Shown piece after piece: positions 23,856 to 34,046 of a DNA stretch of 64,000 bases (position 1 is its first letter; each line of letters starts with the position of its first letter). Made by a program: the position numbers and the translations under genes. The DNA is taken from positions 73,780 to 137,779 of the forward strand of contig NZ_JBHUQE010000010.1 in assembly GCF_042687825.1 (NCBI RefSeq), read 5' to 3'. This DNA comes from Sedimentitalea sp042687825 (lineage in GTDB: Bacteria > Pseudomonadota > Alphaproteobacteria > Rhodobacterales > Rhodobacteraceae). The notes under the pieces are model-generated. The model made no database searches. It saw only the letters and a program-made list of their open reading frames with translations, and was not told where the DNA came from.

Positions 23856-25490
23856 TCAGTGCCCGCCAAGGATACCGGTGCGCACCGAGTAATCCACCGC
23901 CAGTTCGTAATCCGGGTCGTCGTCACTGTCGACCATCAGGTGTCCCGCCTTGGTCAGCAGCCGGTGACAGTCGCGGCTGAGGTGGCGCAGCTTGATGTTC
24001 TTGCCGGCGGCTTCGTATTTGCCGGCAATCGCCTCGATGGCCTGCAGCGCCGACTGGTCCACCACCCGGCTTTCGGCGAAATCGATGATCACGCTGTCCG
24101 GGTCGTTGGCCACGTCGAAGAGTTCGACGAAACCATCGGAAGACCCGAAAAAGAGCGGACCCTGGATTTCGTACACCTTGGCGCCCTTTTCGGTGGCCGA
24201 TTCCCGTGTGACCGCGTGAATGCGCCGGGCGTTGTTCCAGGCATAGGCCAGGGCCGAGACGATCACGCCGACGACGACGGCGACGGCCAGATCCTCCATC
24301 ACCGTGACCACGGTGACCAGCAGGATGACAAAGGCGTCGGTCAGCGGCACCTTGCGCAGGATAGTCAGACTGTTCCACGCAAAGGTACCGATCACCACCA
24401 TGAACATCACCCCGACCAGTGCGGCCAGCGGGATCAGTTCGATCACCGGGGCGGCGAACAGGATGAAGATCAGAAGGAACAGCGCCGCGGCGATCCCCGC
24501 CACCCGGGTGCGGCCGCCGGATTTGACGTTGATCATCGATTGCCCGATCATCGCGCACCCGCCCATGCCGCCAAAGAACCCGGTCACGGTGTTGGACAGG
24601 CCCTGGGCGATGCATTCCTGGCTGGCACCGCCGCGTCTGCCGGTGATTTCACCGACCAGGTTCAGGGTCAGCAGGCTTTCGATCAGCCCGATCGCGGCCA
24701 GGATCACCGCATATGGCAGGATGATCTCAAAGGTTTCCCAGGTCAGCGGCACCATCGGGATATGCAGGCTGGGCAGCCCGCCCTGGATCGAGGCCAGATC
24801 GCCGACGCGCGGCACGTCCAACCCCACCGCGATCACCAGTGCCGCGACGATGCCGATCCCCGCCAGCGGTGCCGGGACAAGACGGGTGATCCGCGGCATC
24901 ACCCAGATGATCGCCATGGTCAGCGCCACCAGGCTGAGCATCAGATACAGCTGCGACCCGCTCAGCCATTCGCCGCCCGACATGCCATGGCCGGTGTTCT
25001 CCATGCTGCCGGGCACCTTGAACTGGCCAAGCTGGGCCAGAAAGATCACGATCGCCAGCCCGTTGACAAAGCCCAGCATCACCGGATGTGGTACCAGCCG
25101 GATGAACTTTCCCCATTGCATGATGCCGGCGAATATCTGCAACAGTCCCATCAGCACGACGGTGGCGAACAGATATTCCACCCCGTGCTGCGCCACCAGC
25201 GCCACCATCACAACCGCCAGCGCGCCGGTGGCCCCCGAGATCATGCCGGGCCGCCCACCGATCAGTGCAGTGATCAGGCCGACGAGGAAGGCAGCGTAAA
25301 GCCCGACCAGCGGATGCACCCCGGCGACAAAGGCAAAGGCCACCGCCTCGGGCACCAGCGCCAGCGCCACCGTCAGTCCGGCCAGCAACTCGATCCGCAG
25401 GCGCGACGGGGTCAGCCCGTCATCGGGCATCCAGCGCAGGTCGGGCATCGCAAGTCGTTTGGCGAAGGACGCCAGAAGAGCACGGGGCAT
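23856..25490 (-). CDS. SulP family inorganic anion transporter
   Basis: A 544-residue inner-membrane transporter of the SulP/SLC26 family. The membrane domain (about residues 25-420) contains GLTVALALVPEAVAFAF, GLYAAFLVGLITALIGGRPG, SGATGALAVVMVALV and the conserved NTVTGFFGGMGGCAMIGQSM. A C-terminal STAS domain (about 430-540; DPDSVIIDFAESRVVDQSAL) faces the cytoplasm. SulP members carry sulfate, bicarbonate or other anions and the substrate cannot be read from sequence. The ATG at 25490 follows AGGAACTTCCC. The neighbouring Crp/Fnr and DUF2892 genes make a sulfur connection possible. Confidence 0.92.
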   Translation of the reverse strand: MPRALLASFAKRLAMPDLRWMPDDGLTPSRLRIELLAGLTVALALVPEAVAFAFVAGVHPLVGLYAAFLVGLITALIGGRPGMISGATGALAVVMVALVAQHGVEYLFATVVLMGLLQIFAGIMQWGKFIRLVPHPVMLGFVNGLAIVIFLAQLGQFKVPGSMENTGHGMSGGEWLSGSQLYLMLSLVALTMAIIWVMPRITRLVPAPLAGIGIVAALVIAVGLDVPRVGDLASIQGGLPSLHIPMVPLTWETFEIILPYAVILAAIGLIESLLTLNLVGEITGRRGGASQECIAQGLSNTVTGFFGGMGGCAMIGQSMINVKSGGRTRVAGIAAALFLLIFILFAAPVIELIPLAALVGVMFMVVIGTFAWNSLTILRKVPLTDAFVILLVTVVTVMEDLAVAVVVGVIVSALAYAWNNARRIHAVTRESATEKGAKVYEIQGPLFFGSSDGFVELFDVANDPDSVIIDFAESRVVDQSALQAIEAIAGKYEAAGKNIKLRHLSRDCHRLLTKAGHLMVDSDDDPDYELAVDYSVRTGILGGH

Positions 25491-25692
25491 GGGAAGTTCC
25501 TGTCGTTTACGGGCTGTTCGCGCAGCAAAGGGGAGCGTGATACCCGGAATTTCCCGAAAAAGCCATGCGGCCTATCGAAAATCCGCCATGCACTGAGATC
25601 ATGGCACCTGCGCGCCCGACGCCGCGGGTCTAAGCGGTTGATTTCCCCGCGCCCGCCCGCCAACTTGCGCGGGCAGCAACACAGGAATTGCC

Positions 25693-26568
<876 letters not shown>

Positions 26569-26629
26569 GATTGCACGGCCTGAATGTCACCCGGGTCTGC
26601 AGGCGCTGTTGCTTGGGCAATGATCGGCC

Positions 26630-26863
26630 GTGCCGCGGCGGCAGACTCGGACCTTGTATGTGGCGCATATCGTGCCGGGCATGGGGGCAATGCGGGCCCT
26701 GGGCTGGATGAATGGCGCGCTGTCTTCGCCGCAGGTGTTCTGGGGCAGTCTTGCTTTTTTTTGCGGTCTGGCGGCGCTGTATGCCCGCATCTGGGGCCTG
26801 ATCACCAAACGCGGCCCCTTCGAAACCCTGAGGCGCGCGGTGACCGAACCCACGCCCCGATGA
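26630..26863 (+). CDS. Small membrane protein, unrecognised
   Basis: A 77-residue frame between mtnP and the LysE gene. It has one or two hydrophobic stretches (SPQVFWGSLAFFCGLAALYA and a weaker one at the N-terminus) and a basic C-terminal tail. No family was recognised. The start is uncertain: GTG at 26630 lacks a clear ribosome-binding site, and an ATG at 26681 would shorten it to 60 residues. It fills the gap in an otherwise tight plus-strand run, which supports it being real. Confidence 0.5.
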   Translation: MPRRQTRTLYVAHIVPGMGAMRALGWMNGALSSPQVFWGSLAFFCGLAALYARIWGLITKRGPFETLRRAVTEPTPR

Positions 26864-26876
26864 AAGAACCGATCCG

Positions 26877-27506
26877 ATGCCATTTGATCTCTGGATAACC
26901 TTTGTCGCCGCCTCGACCGCGCTGCTGCTGATCCCCGGCCCGACCGTGCTGTTGGTGCTCAGCTATGCCCTGTCCCAGGGCCGCGGTGTCGCGGTGGCCT
27001 CGGCGGGCGGGGTGGCGCTGGGGGATCTGATTGCGATGACCGCGTCGCTGGCCGGGCTGGGGGCCGTGGTGGCGGCCTCGGCCAGCCTGTTTACCCTGCT
27101 CAAATGGGCCGGGGCGGCCTATTTGATCTGGCTGGGACTGAAACTGCTGCGCAGCGCACCCGGCGCCAGGCCGATTCCGACAGCGACGCGGGGCACCGTA
27201 ACCGCGCGCGGCGTGTTTGCCCATGCCGCGGGGGTGACCGCGCTGAACCCGAAATCCATCGCCTTTTTCATCGCCTTCGTACCGCAATTTCTGCGCCCCG
27301 AGACCGCGTTGGCACCGCAATTCGCCATTCTGATCGCCACATTCGTCACGCTGGCCTGGCTGAATGCGCTGGCCTATGCGCTGCTGGCCGACCGGCTGCG
27401 CCGCTCTATCGCCCGGCCCGGCGTGACAACCTGTCTGACCCGTGCCGGCGGTCTGGCACTGATCGTCATGGGGCTGGCCACCGCCCTGCTGCGGCGACCG
27501 GCCTGA
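26877..27506 (+). CDS. LysE/RhtB family amino-acid exporter
   Basis: A 209-residue inner-membrane protein with about six helices. LLIPGPTVLLVLSYALSQGR, GVALGDLIAMTASLAGLGA and LLKWAGAAYLIWLGLKLLR match the LysE/RhtB family, which exports amino acids such as lysine, threonine or homoserine lactone; the substrate is unknown here. The middle has ALNPKSIAFFIAFVPQF, another family hallmark. It lies between the small membrane protein and apt on the same strand. Confidence 0.9.
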   Translation: MPFDLWITFVAASTALLLIPGPTVLLVLSYALSQGRGVAVASAGGVALGDLIAMTASLAGLGAVVAASASLFTLLKWAGAAYLIWLGLKLLRSAPGARPIPTATRGTVTARGVFAHAAGVTALNPKSIAFFIAFVPQFLRPETALAPQFAILIATFVTLAWLNALAYALLADRLRRSIARPGVTTCLTRAGGLALIVMGLATALLRRPA

Positions 27507-27577
27507 CCGCCGCCCTCTTGCGAAACACGGGGCGATCGGCGACACCGCCCTGACCCGGAAAATTTCGAGAGACCGCC

Positions 27578-28117
27578 ATGCCCAAAAAGACCACCGTTCA
27601 GGATTATATCCGCACCATCGTCGATTTCCCCCACGAAGGGATCATGTTCCGCGACGTGACGACTCTGTTTGCCGATCCGCGCGGGTTTCGCATGGCGATC
27701 GACCAGATGCTGCACCCCTATGCCGGGATGCGGATCGACAAGGTAGTGGGACTGGAGGCACGCGGGTTCATCCTGGGCGGGGCCATCGCGCACCAATTGT
27801 CGGTGGGATTCGTGCCGATCCGCAAAAAGGGCAAGCTGCCCGGCACCGTTATTTCCGAAGACTATACGCTGGAATATGGCGAAGCCATCGTCGAGATCCA
27901 TGATGACGCGATCCTGCCCGGCGAAAAGATCCTGGTGGTCGACGATCTGCTGGCCACCGGCGGCACCGCCGCCGCCGGCATCCGGCTGGTGGAACGGCTG
28001 GGCGGCGAAATCGTGTCCTGCGCCTTTGTCATCGACCTGCCGGATCTGGGCGGTCGCAAGGTGCTGGAAGACCTGGGCATGGATGTGCACGCGCTGTGCG
28101 CGTTCGAGGGTGAATAG
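27578..28117 (+). CDS. apt: Adenine phosphoribosyltransferase
   Basis: A 179-residue enzyme that makes AMP from adenine and PRPP. It contains IRTIVDFPHEGIMFRDVTTL near the N-terminus, LEARGFILGGAIAHQL, the adenine-loop region IRKKGKLPGTVI, and the PRPP-binding motif KILVVDDLLATGGTAAAG. All are standard for bacterial Apt. With mtnP upstream it forms a short salvage route from methylthioadenosine to AMP. Confidence 0.96.
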   Translation: MPKKTTVQDYIRTIVDFPHEGIMFRDVTTLFADPRGFRMAIDQMLHPYAGMRIDKVVGLEARGFILGGAIAHQLSVGFVPIRKKGKLPGTVISEDYTLEYGEAIVEIHDDAILPGEKILVVDDLLATGGTAAAGIRLVERLGGEIVSCAFVIDLPDLGGRKVLEDLGMDVHALCAFEGE

Positions 28118-28308
28118 CGAACCCTGCCCCCGCATGTCCCTGATCGGCGTGACGGTTTTCCGGATCTGCGGCTCTGTTCTTCGGGCCTCGGCCAGAGAAC
28201 CGGGACCGGGATCGGCCTGATGTGAAACTCGGCACTTAACGACCGTTGCGATGCCTGGGTCGCCACATCGGCCGCGCCTGAACGGAATACGCGCGCGGTC
28301 GCGGACCC

Positions 28309-29718
28309 TCAGTCCTGCCGGCGCAGCACCGCGCCGGGATTCATGATGCCCTGTGGGTCCAGCGCGGATTTGATGGCGCGCATGGCGGCCAGTTTTACCG
28401 GATCGCCATAGCGCTCCAGATCGCCGACCTTGAGCCGGCCAATGCCGTGTTCGGCGCTGAACGAGCCGCCCAGCGCCACCACCAGATCATGCACCGTGCG
28501 CTGGATCGCGTCGCGCTGGTGATCGTGTTCCGACCGGTCATGCCCCCGCAGGGGAAACACGTTATAGTGCAGGTTGCCATCGCCCAGATGGCCGAAACAA
28601 TTGATCCGAAAGGCCCCGATCCCGGCGATTGCCTTGCTGCCACGGGCGATGAATTCGGGCAGCGCCCCCAGCGGCAGCGAAATGTCGTGGCTGGACACCG
28701 ATCCGATCCGGCGGTTCGCCTCGGGAATGCGTTCGCGCACGGCCCACAGCGCATCCCGCTGGGCTGCGGATTGCGCGATCACGCCGTCGCTGGCCTGCCC
28801 GTCGTTCAGCGCTGCGGCAAACAGGTCGGCCAGCGCCTGGGCCGGGTCCAGACCTGCCGCCACGCCGACCTCGATCAGCACGCACCATTCCGGTGGCCGG
28901 GCAAAGGGCTGGCGCAGATCCGGCTGGGTTTCGGACAGAAACAGCATGCCCTGCCGATGCATCAGTTCAAAGGCGGTGACCGCCTCTCCCAGTTGCGCAC
29001 GCGCCAGCGACAGCAGCCGCAAAGCCGCCACCGGGTCGGGCACGACGATCATCGCGGTGCCCTCGCCCGCCGGAACAGGCGCCAGTTTCAGCGCCGCAGC
29101 CGTGATGATTCCCAGCGTACCCTCGGCCCCGATCAAGAGGTTGCGCAAATCATAACCGGTATTGTCTTTGCGCAGCCGGGTCAGCCCGTTCCAGATACGC
29201 CCGTCCGGCAGAACCGCCTCGATCCCCAGGCACAGATCGCGCATGGTGCCATAGCGCAGAACGTTGACGCCGCCGGCATTGGTGGCCAGGTTGCCGCCGA
29301 TCCGGGCCGAGCCTTCCGAAGCCAGCGACAGCGGAAACTGCCGCCCGGCCGCCTGCGCCGCCTGGCGCACATCCGCCAGCGTCGCACCGGCCTCGGCTAC
29401 CAGCACGTTCTCGTCCGGATATACCGCGCGGATCGCCGCCATGCGCTCCAGCGATACCACAAGCGGCGGAGGACCGTCCGGAGCAATCTGTCCGCCGACC
29501 AGACCGGTCCCGCCCCCGTAGGGCACCACACCGACCCGGGCCGCATTGGCCGCCGACAGCAGCGCCGAAACCTCGGAGACGTCGCGCGGCAGCGCCAGAA
29601 GCCCGGCCTGACCGACATAGCGGCCGCGCGGTTCCTGCAGATAGCCGGGCTGGACCGGACGCAGAATCCCCTCCGGCAGGCGCGCGGCAAAGACATCGTC
29701 GGCAGGATTGAGTGTCAT
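28309..29718 (-). CDS. FAD-binding oxidoreductase (GlcD/D-lactate dehydrogenase type)
   Basis: A 469-residue flavoprotein. The FAD_binding_4 domain (about residues 40-220) has VPYGGGTGLVGGQ, SLASEGSARIGGNLATNAGG and GAEGTLGIITAAALKL. The FAD-oxidase C domain contains INCFGHLGDGNLHYNVFP and GGSFSAEHGIGRLK, the metal/substrate His motifs of the glycolate oxidase GlcD/D-lactate dehydrogenase group. It oxidises a 2-hydroxy acid; which one is not evident, and no GlcE/GlcF partner is present. The ATG at 29718 is supported by length; longer frames upstream are not typical. Confidence 0.92.
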   Translation of the reverse strand: MTLNPADDVFAARLPEGILRPVQPGYLQEPRGRYVGQAGLLALPRDVSEVSALLSAANAARVGVVPYGGGTGLVGGQIAPDGPPPLVVSLERMAAIRAVYPDENVLVAEAGATLADVRQAAQAAGRQFPLSLASEGSARIGGNLATNAGGVNVLRYGTMRDLCLGIEAVLPDGRIWNGLTRLRKDNTGYDLRNLLIGAEGTLGIITAAALKLAPVPAGEGTAMIVVPDPVAALRLLSLARAQLGEAVTAFELMHRQGMLFLSETQPDLRQPFARPPEWCVLIEVGVAAGLDPAQALADLFAAALNDGQASDGVIAQSAAQRDALWAVRERIPEANRRIGSVSSHDISLPLGALPEFIARGSKAIAGIGAFRINCFGHLGDGNLHYNVFPLRGHDRSEHDHQRDAIQRTVHDLVVALGGSFSAEHGIGRLKVGDLERYGDPVKLAAMRAIKSALDPQGIMNPGAVLRRQD

Positions 29719-29810
29719 GGTTGTGATAATTCCCGGATCACTGATCGCTGGTCCATTTCCGTCCCGAGTCCGGGCCAAGTCTGGCCCCTGTGCGGCACGC
29801 GTAGCCCGCC

Positions 29811-30641
29811 TCACTCCTGTTCTGTCAGATATTGCGGGCGCAGCACAACCACCGTCGGGCGGCGCGGCAGATCGCGCAGCGAGAGGATGATGGCCGAGGT
29901 CCCCGGGCGCTGAATGATGAATTCGCCGCCCATGCCCGCCAGAAACCGCTCGAGCGCAGGATCGCTGAACCAGTGCATCGGGATCACCACGCTGGATTTC
30001 AGGCGTTTGAGCACCGCGATCATCACCGGCAGCGGCAGGGTCACACCGCCATCCACGGGCGCCATCACCACATCCAGCCGCCCCAGAGCCGCGAATTGCG
30101 CCTCGCTGGGCATATGGTGCAGATGCCCCAGATGACCGATGCATAGTCCGGCAACCTCAAAGACAAAGATCGAGTTGCCGTTGGCCTCTATGCGACCGGC
30201 CTGCGCGCGGATATCGGTGGACACGTTGCGCACCAGCATCTCGCCCAGATCCAGATGATGCGCGATCCCCTGACCATATAGCCCCCAACCGGGCAGGACA
30301 TGGGCGATGGCCGGATCGGGAAAGGCGGTCCAATGGGTGCCATGCGCATGGTTCATGGTGACTACATCGGGGATCAGATTTGCCGATCCGATAAAGCCGG
30401 TGAAATCGGTCACCGCGTTCAGCCCGCCCGGCGTCTGCAACAGAAAACTGGCATGCGCGACATAGCGCAGCCGGACAGCCTGATCCGGCACCGGATCACG
30501 CCAGCCCGCACGGTGCAAATAGGCGATGCCGGGCGCCGCCTCGGCCACGGCGATGCAATGGCTGGGCCGCCGGTCCTGCGCCCAGACCGGGCCGACCAGC
30601 AGCGCCAGCCCCAGGCAAAGGAAAAGGCCGAACCGTGTCAT
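29811..30641 (-). CDS. Exported MBL-fold protein with altered metal motif
   Basis: A 276-residue protein with a Sec signal peptide (residues 1-21, ending VWAQ) and a metallo-beta-lactamase-like fold of the UlaG type. The expected HxHxDH is HAHGTH (H98, H100, H103; Thr102 in place of Asp). Later candidate ligands are His in IGHLGHLHH, Asp in APVDGG and His in IPMHWF. The missing Asp suggests single-metal binding or no hydrolysis, so function is open. It lies 92 bases upstream of the FAD oxidase gene on the same strand and is probably periplasmic. Confidence 0.82.
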   Translation of the reverse strand: MTRFGLFLCLGLALLVGPVWAQDRRPSHCIAVAEAAPGIAYLHRAGWRDPVPDQAVRLRYVAHASFLLQTPGGLNAVTDFTGFIGSANLIPDVVTMNHAHGTHWTAFPDPAIAHVLPGWGLYGQGIAHHLDLGEMLVRNVSTDIRAQAGRIEANGNSIFVFEVAGLCIGHLGHLHHMPSEAQFAALGRLDVVMAPVDGGVTLPLPVMIAVLKRLKSSVVIPMHWFSDPALERFLAGMGGEFIIQRPGTSAIILSLRDLPRRPTVVVLRPQYLTEQE

Positions 30642-30787
30642 GCATCAAAGGATAGGCCAAAGCGCGCAAAAGTCAGCCGCCTGTCGCCAATCCGGGAATG
30701 GAATGCGCCGGCAGGCGCGCATTTGGATCAGACCCGCCAATTGGCAGGACGCATCCGCATCCCGGCATCGCTGCCGCCGAACCCGCT

Positions 30788-31372
30788 TCAGCCCGCGTCC
30801 GTGCGGCCGCGGCGGTCACTGCGCAGCGACGCGTACAGGACATGCGTGCGCCAGCGCCCGTTGATCTGCAGATAGGACTGCGCCACACCTTCGTATTTGA
30901 ACCCCGAGCTTTCCAGCAAGCCCCGCGAAGCAGCGTTCTCCGGCAGACACGCCGCCTCGATCCGGCTGAGATCGAGCTGGGAAAAAGCGTGATGCACCAC
31001 CGCGCCGATAGCCTCGCGCATATAGCCCTGCCGGGCATGGACCTGGCCGGTCCAATACCCCAGCGTTCCCGCCTGCGCCGGGCCGCGGCGGATATTGTCC
31101 AGCGTGATTGCGCCCAGAAGTTCCTGATTGGTACGCCGAAACAGGAACAGCGGAACCGCCGATCCGTTCGAGACCGACCGCTGCGCCCAGTAGACCCGGT
31201 TGGTAAAGGCCTTTCTGGTCAGATGATCGACGGCCCAGCTCGGCTCCCATGGGACCAGAAAGGTCTCGCTGGCCTGGCGCAGTTCGGCCCAGGGGCGAAA
31301 ATCCGAGTGGATCGGTGGGCGCAGCGTCAGCCGTTCGGTTTCGATCCGCAGTTTGCGTTTGACCAGCATCAT
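30788..31372 (-). CDS. RimJ/RimL-like GNAT acetyltransferase
   Basis: A 194-residue GNAT protein of the ribosomal-protein-alanine acetyltransferase type (RimJ). It starts RIETERLTLRPPIHSDFRPW and has LGAITLDNIRRG, LGYWTGQVHARQGYMREAIG (acetyl-CoA loop) and RIEAACLPENAASRGLLESSGF. RimJ acetylates the N-terminus of S5 in E. coli; the target here is not known. It is the last gene of the minus-strand run from ctaC and starts 21 bases past the M16 peptidase stop. Confidence 0.9.
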   Translation of the reverse strand: MMLVKRKLRIETERLTLRPPIHSDFRPWAELRQASETFLVPWEPSWAVDHLTRKAFTNRVYWAQRSVSNGSAVPLFLFRRTNQELLGAITLDNIRRGPAQAGTLGYWTGQVHARQGYMREAIGAVVHHAFSQLDLSRIEAACLPENAASRGLLESSGFKYEGVAQSYLQINGRWRTHVLYASLRSDRRGRTDAG

Positions 31373-31393
31373 CGGGTGAAAATCAGACCGGCA

Positions 31394-32656
31394 TCAGGCG
31401 GCCCGCCTGTCTTGCAGCTGCGCCAGGGTTGGCGCCGATTCGATCGGACCGTACAGCGCCAGCGCCGCCGGCGCGGTGCCGGCGATGCCCTCGGCAAAGC
31501 CGCGCACATTCTCGATGGTCACCGCGTCGATGCGCGCAATCGTGTCCTGCAAGGGCGGAACCGTGTCCCAGATCTGGACCAGCCGGGCCAGACGTTCAGC
31601 GCGGTTGGACGGGCTTTCCAGCCCCATCAGCATCCCTGCCTTCATCTGCGCCCGCGCCCGCGCTACCTCCTGCGGACTCATGTCGGTGGCCGCGCGCGCC
31701 AGTTCGTCAAAGGTGACCTCCGCCAGTTCCCCGATCTGCTCGGCGCTGGTGCCGGCATAGATCGTCGTGGTGCCGGTATCGGCATAGGCACCGGTCTGGG
31801 CAAAGATCGTGTAACACAGGCCGCGCGCCTCGCGGATTTCCTGGAACAGGCGGCTGGACATGCCCCCCCCAAGCGCGCTGGAATAGATCTGCGCGGTATA
31901 GATCGCATCGTCGCGGTAGCCGGGACTTTCAAAGGCCAGAGCGAAATGCGCCTGTTCCAGCGCCTTGGCATGCCGGGTCTCGCCGCCGGTGAACCGGGCC
32001 GCATCCGCAGCGCGCAGGGGTTTGGACTCCAGATGGCCGAACAGCGTTTCGGCCAGGCGCACCAGCGCATCGTGATCGACCGCGCCGGCGGCCGACAGGA
32101 TCATCTGCCCGGGTCCGTAATGCTCGCCGACAAAGGCGGCCAGATCGTCGCGCGAAAATGCCCGCACGCGTTCGCTGGGGCCCAGGATGGTGCGGCCCAG
32201 CGGCTGATCGCGATAGCTGCTTTCCTGCAGCCAGTCGAAAATCACGTCATCGGGGGTGTCATGCGCCTGGCCGATTTCCTGCAGGATCACCCCGCGCTCG
32301 ATCTCGATTTCGGCCGGGTCGAATACCGGATTCAGCACGATATCGGCGATCACATCCAGCGCCAGCGGCACGTCATCCTGCAGGACACGGGCGTAATAGG
32401 CGGTCACCTCGCGGCTGGTATAGGCGTTGATATAGCCGCCCACGTCCTCGATGGCCTCGGCAATCTGCAGCGCCGTGCGTTTGCGCGTGCCCTTGAACGC
32501 CATGTGCTCCAGAAAATGCGCGATGCCGTTCTGCTCGATCCGCTCGTGCCGCCCGCCGGCGGTGACCCAGATGCCGATGGCCGAAGATTGCAGCCCCGGC
32601 ATATGCTCGCTAACGATGCGAAAGCCGTTGGCTAATGTGTGCTGCTGAACCGTCAC
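31394..32656 (-). CDS. M16 family zinc peptidase (processing-peptidase-like)
   Basis: A 420-residue M16 peptidase similar to the mitochondrial processing peptidase beta subunit and bacterial PepR/YmxG. The inverted zinc motif is HFLEH (His47, Glu50, His51) in NGIAHFLEHMAFKGT; the distal glutamate lies in the IEIERGVILQEI region. LGGGMSSRLFQEIREARGLCY in the C-terminal half is the R/Y motif region of the family. It degrades or processes peptides in the cytoplasm. Its ATG overlaps the thrC stop (ATGA at 32653-32656). Confidence 0.94.
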   Translation of the reverse strand: MTVQQHTLANGFRIVSEHMPGLQSSAIGIWVTAGGRHERIEQNGIAHFLEHMAFKGTRKRTALQIAEAIEDVGGYINAYTSREVTAYYARVLQDDVPLALDVIADIVLNPVFDPAEIEIERGVILQEIGQAHDTPDDVIFDWLQESSYRDQPLGRTILGPSERVRAFSRDDLAAFVGEHYGPGQMILSAAGAVDHDALVRLAETLFGHLESKPLRAADAARFTGGETRHAKALEQAHFALAFESPGYRDDAIYTAQIYSSALGGGMSSRLFQEIREARGLCYTIFAQTGAYADTGTTTIYAGTSAEQIGELAEVTFDELARAATDMSPQEVARARAQMKAGMLMGLESPSNRAERLARLVQIWDTVPPLQDTIARIDAVTIENVRGFAEGIAGTAPAALALYGPIESAPTLAQLQDRRAA

Positions 32657-34041
32657 TTGGCGATATGTCCTTTGATGAATTCCTTCATGGCAGCCAGATC
32701 ATTGGCGATCCGGCTGACCCTTTCCGGCCGTTCGAACAGATCGGACATGCGGGGCGGCAAGGGCGGGTGAATGCCGCTGGCCTGTTCGACCGCAGCCGGG
32801 AACTTCGCCGGATGCGCCGTGGCCAGGGTGATCATCGGCACCGCCGGATCGCGCCGGTCATTGGCGACCTTGACCCCGACGGCGGAATGCGGGCACAGCA
32901 GTTCCGTGCTGGTTCTGAGCGTCGCCCCGATGGTGGACAGGGTTTCCTCCTCCGAGGCGCGGCCGGAATCGAACTGTTCGCGCAGAAACTCCAGCGCGCC
33001 CTGGCTGACGTCGAACCCGCCGGAACCGAGTTCGTCCATCAATTGCGTCACCGCGCCGCCATCGCGGCCATAGGCGTCATAGAGCACCCGTTCGAAATTC
33101 GAACTGACCTGAATGTCCATGGACGGGCTGATCGAAGGGTGCGTGGGTCCCTTGTGATAACCCTGTCCGCTGAGACAGCGATGCAGAATGTCGTTCTGGT
33201 TGGTGGCCACGACCAGCCGGTCGATGGGCAGGCCCATGCGCTTGGCGATGTATCCGGCAAAGATGTCGCCGAAATTTCCGGTGGGCACGGTAAAGCTGAC
33301 CTTGCGGTGCGGCGCGCCCAGACTGACGGCGGCGCTGAAGTAATAGACCACCTGTGCCAGCACCCGCGCCCAGTTGATGCTGTTGACCCCGGCCAGCCGA
33401 ACCCCGTCGCGGAACTCGAAATCGTTGAACATGTCCTTGAGCGCGGCCTGGCAATCGTCGAAATCGCCATCCACCGCCAGCGCGTGCACGTTGCTGTCCG
33501 CAGGCGTGGTCATCTGCCGCCGCTGCACCTCGCTGACGCGGCCATGGGGAAACAGGATGAACACATCGACATTGGACAGCCCCTTGAACGCCTCGATCGC
33601 CGCGCTGCCGGTATCGCCGCTGGTGGCGCCGACAATGGTCACCCGCTCGCCGCGCCGGGCCAGAGCGGCCTGAAACAGCTGGCCGATCAGCTGCATGGCG
33701 AAATCCTTGAAGGCCAGCGTCGGGCCATGGAACAGTTCCAGCAGGAAATGGTTCTGGTCCAGCTGCACCAGCGGCGCCCGCGCGGCATGATCGAACCCGG
33801 CATAGGCCCGGGCGATGATCGCGCGGAAGGCGTCATCGTCAAAGCTGTCGCCGACAAAGGGGCGCATGATGCGGAATGCGGTTTCTTCATAGCTCAGCCC
33901 GGACAGCGCCGCGATCTCGTCCGCGCTGACCTGCGGAATCTCGGCCGGCACATACAGCCCGCCATCGCGCGCAAGGCCGGTCAGCATCGCCTCTTCAAAG
34001 CTCAGTTCCGGGGCAGCGCCACGTGTCGAGATGTATTTCAT
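32653..34041 (-). CDS. thrC: Threonine synthase
   Basis: A 462-residue PLP enzyme that makes threonine from O-phosphohomoserine. It begins MKYISTRGAAPELSFEEAML, typical of the long type-2 threonine synthases. The PLP lysine lies in GPTLAFKDFAMQLIG; the phosphate/cofactor loop is GATSGDTGSAAIEAFKG, with VPTGNFGDIFAGY further on. It lies five bases after surf1 and overlaps the M16 peptidase gene, so it is transcribed with the oxidase genes. This linkage is common in the Rhodobacterales. Confidence 0.96.
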   Translation of the reverse strand: MKYISTRGAAPELSFEEAMLTGLARDGGLYVPAEIPQVSADEIAALSGLSYEETAFRIMRPFVGDSFDDDAFRAIIARAYAGFDHAARAPLVQLDQNHFLLELFHGPTLAFKDFAMQLIGQLFQAALARRGERVTIVGATSGDTGSAAIEAFKGLSNVDVFILFPHGRVSEVQRRQMTTPADSNVHALAVDGDFDDCQAALKDMFNDFEFRDGVRLAGVNSINWARVLAQVVYYFSAAVSLGAPHRKVSFTVPTGNFGDIFAGYIAKRMGLPIDRLVVATNQNDILHRCLSGQGYHKGPTHPSISPSMDIQVSSNFERVLYDAYGRDGGAVTQLMDELGSGGFDVSQGALEFLREQFDSGRASEEETLSTIGATLRTSTELLCPHSAVGVKVANDRRDPAVPMITLATAHPAKFPAAVEQASGIHPPLPPRMSDLFERPERVSRIANDLAAMKEFIKGHIAK

Positions 34042-34046
34042 GTCAG

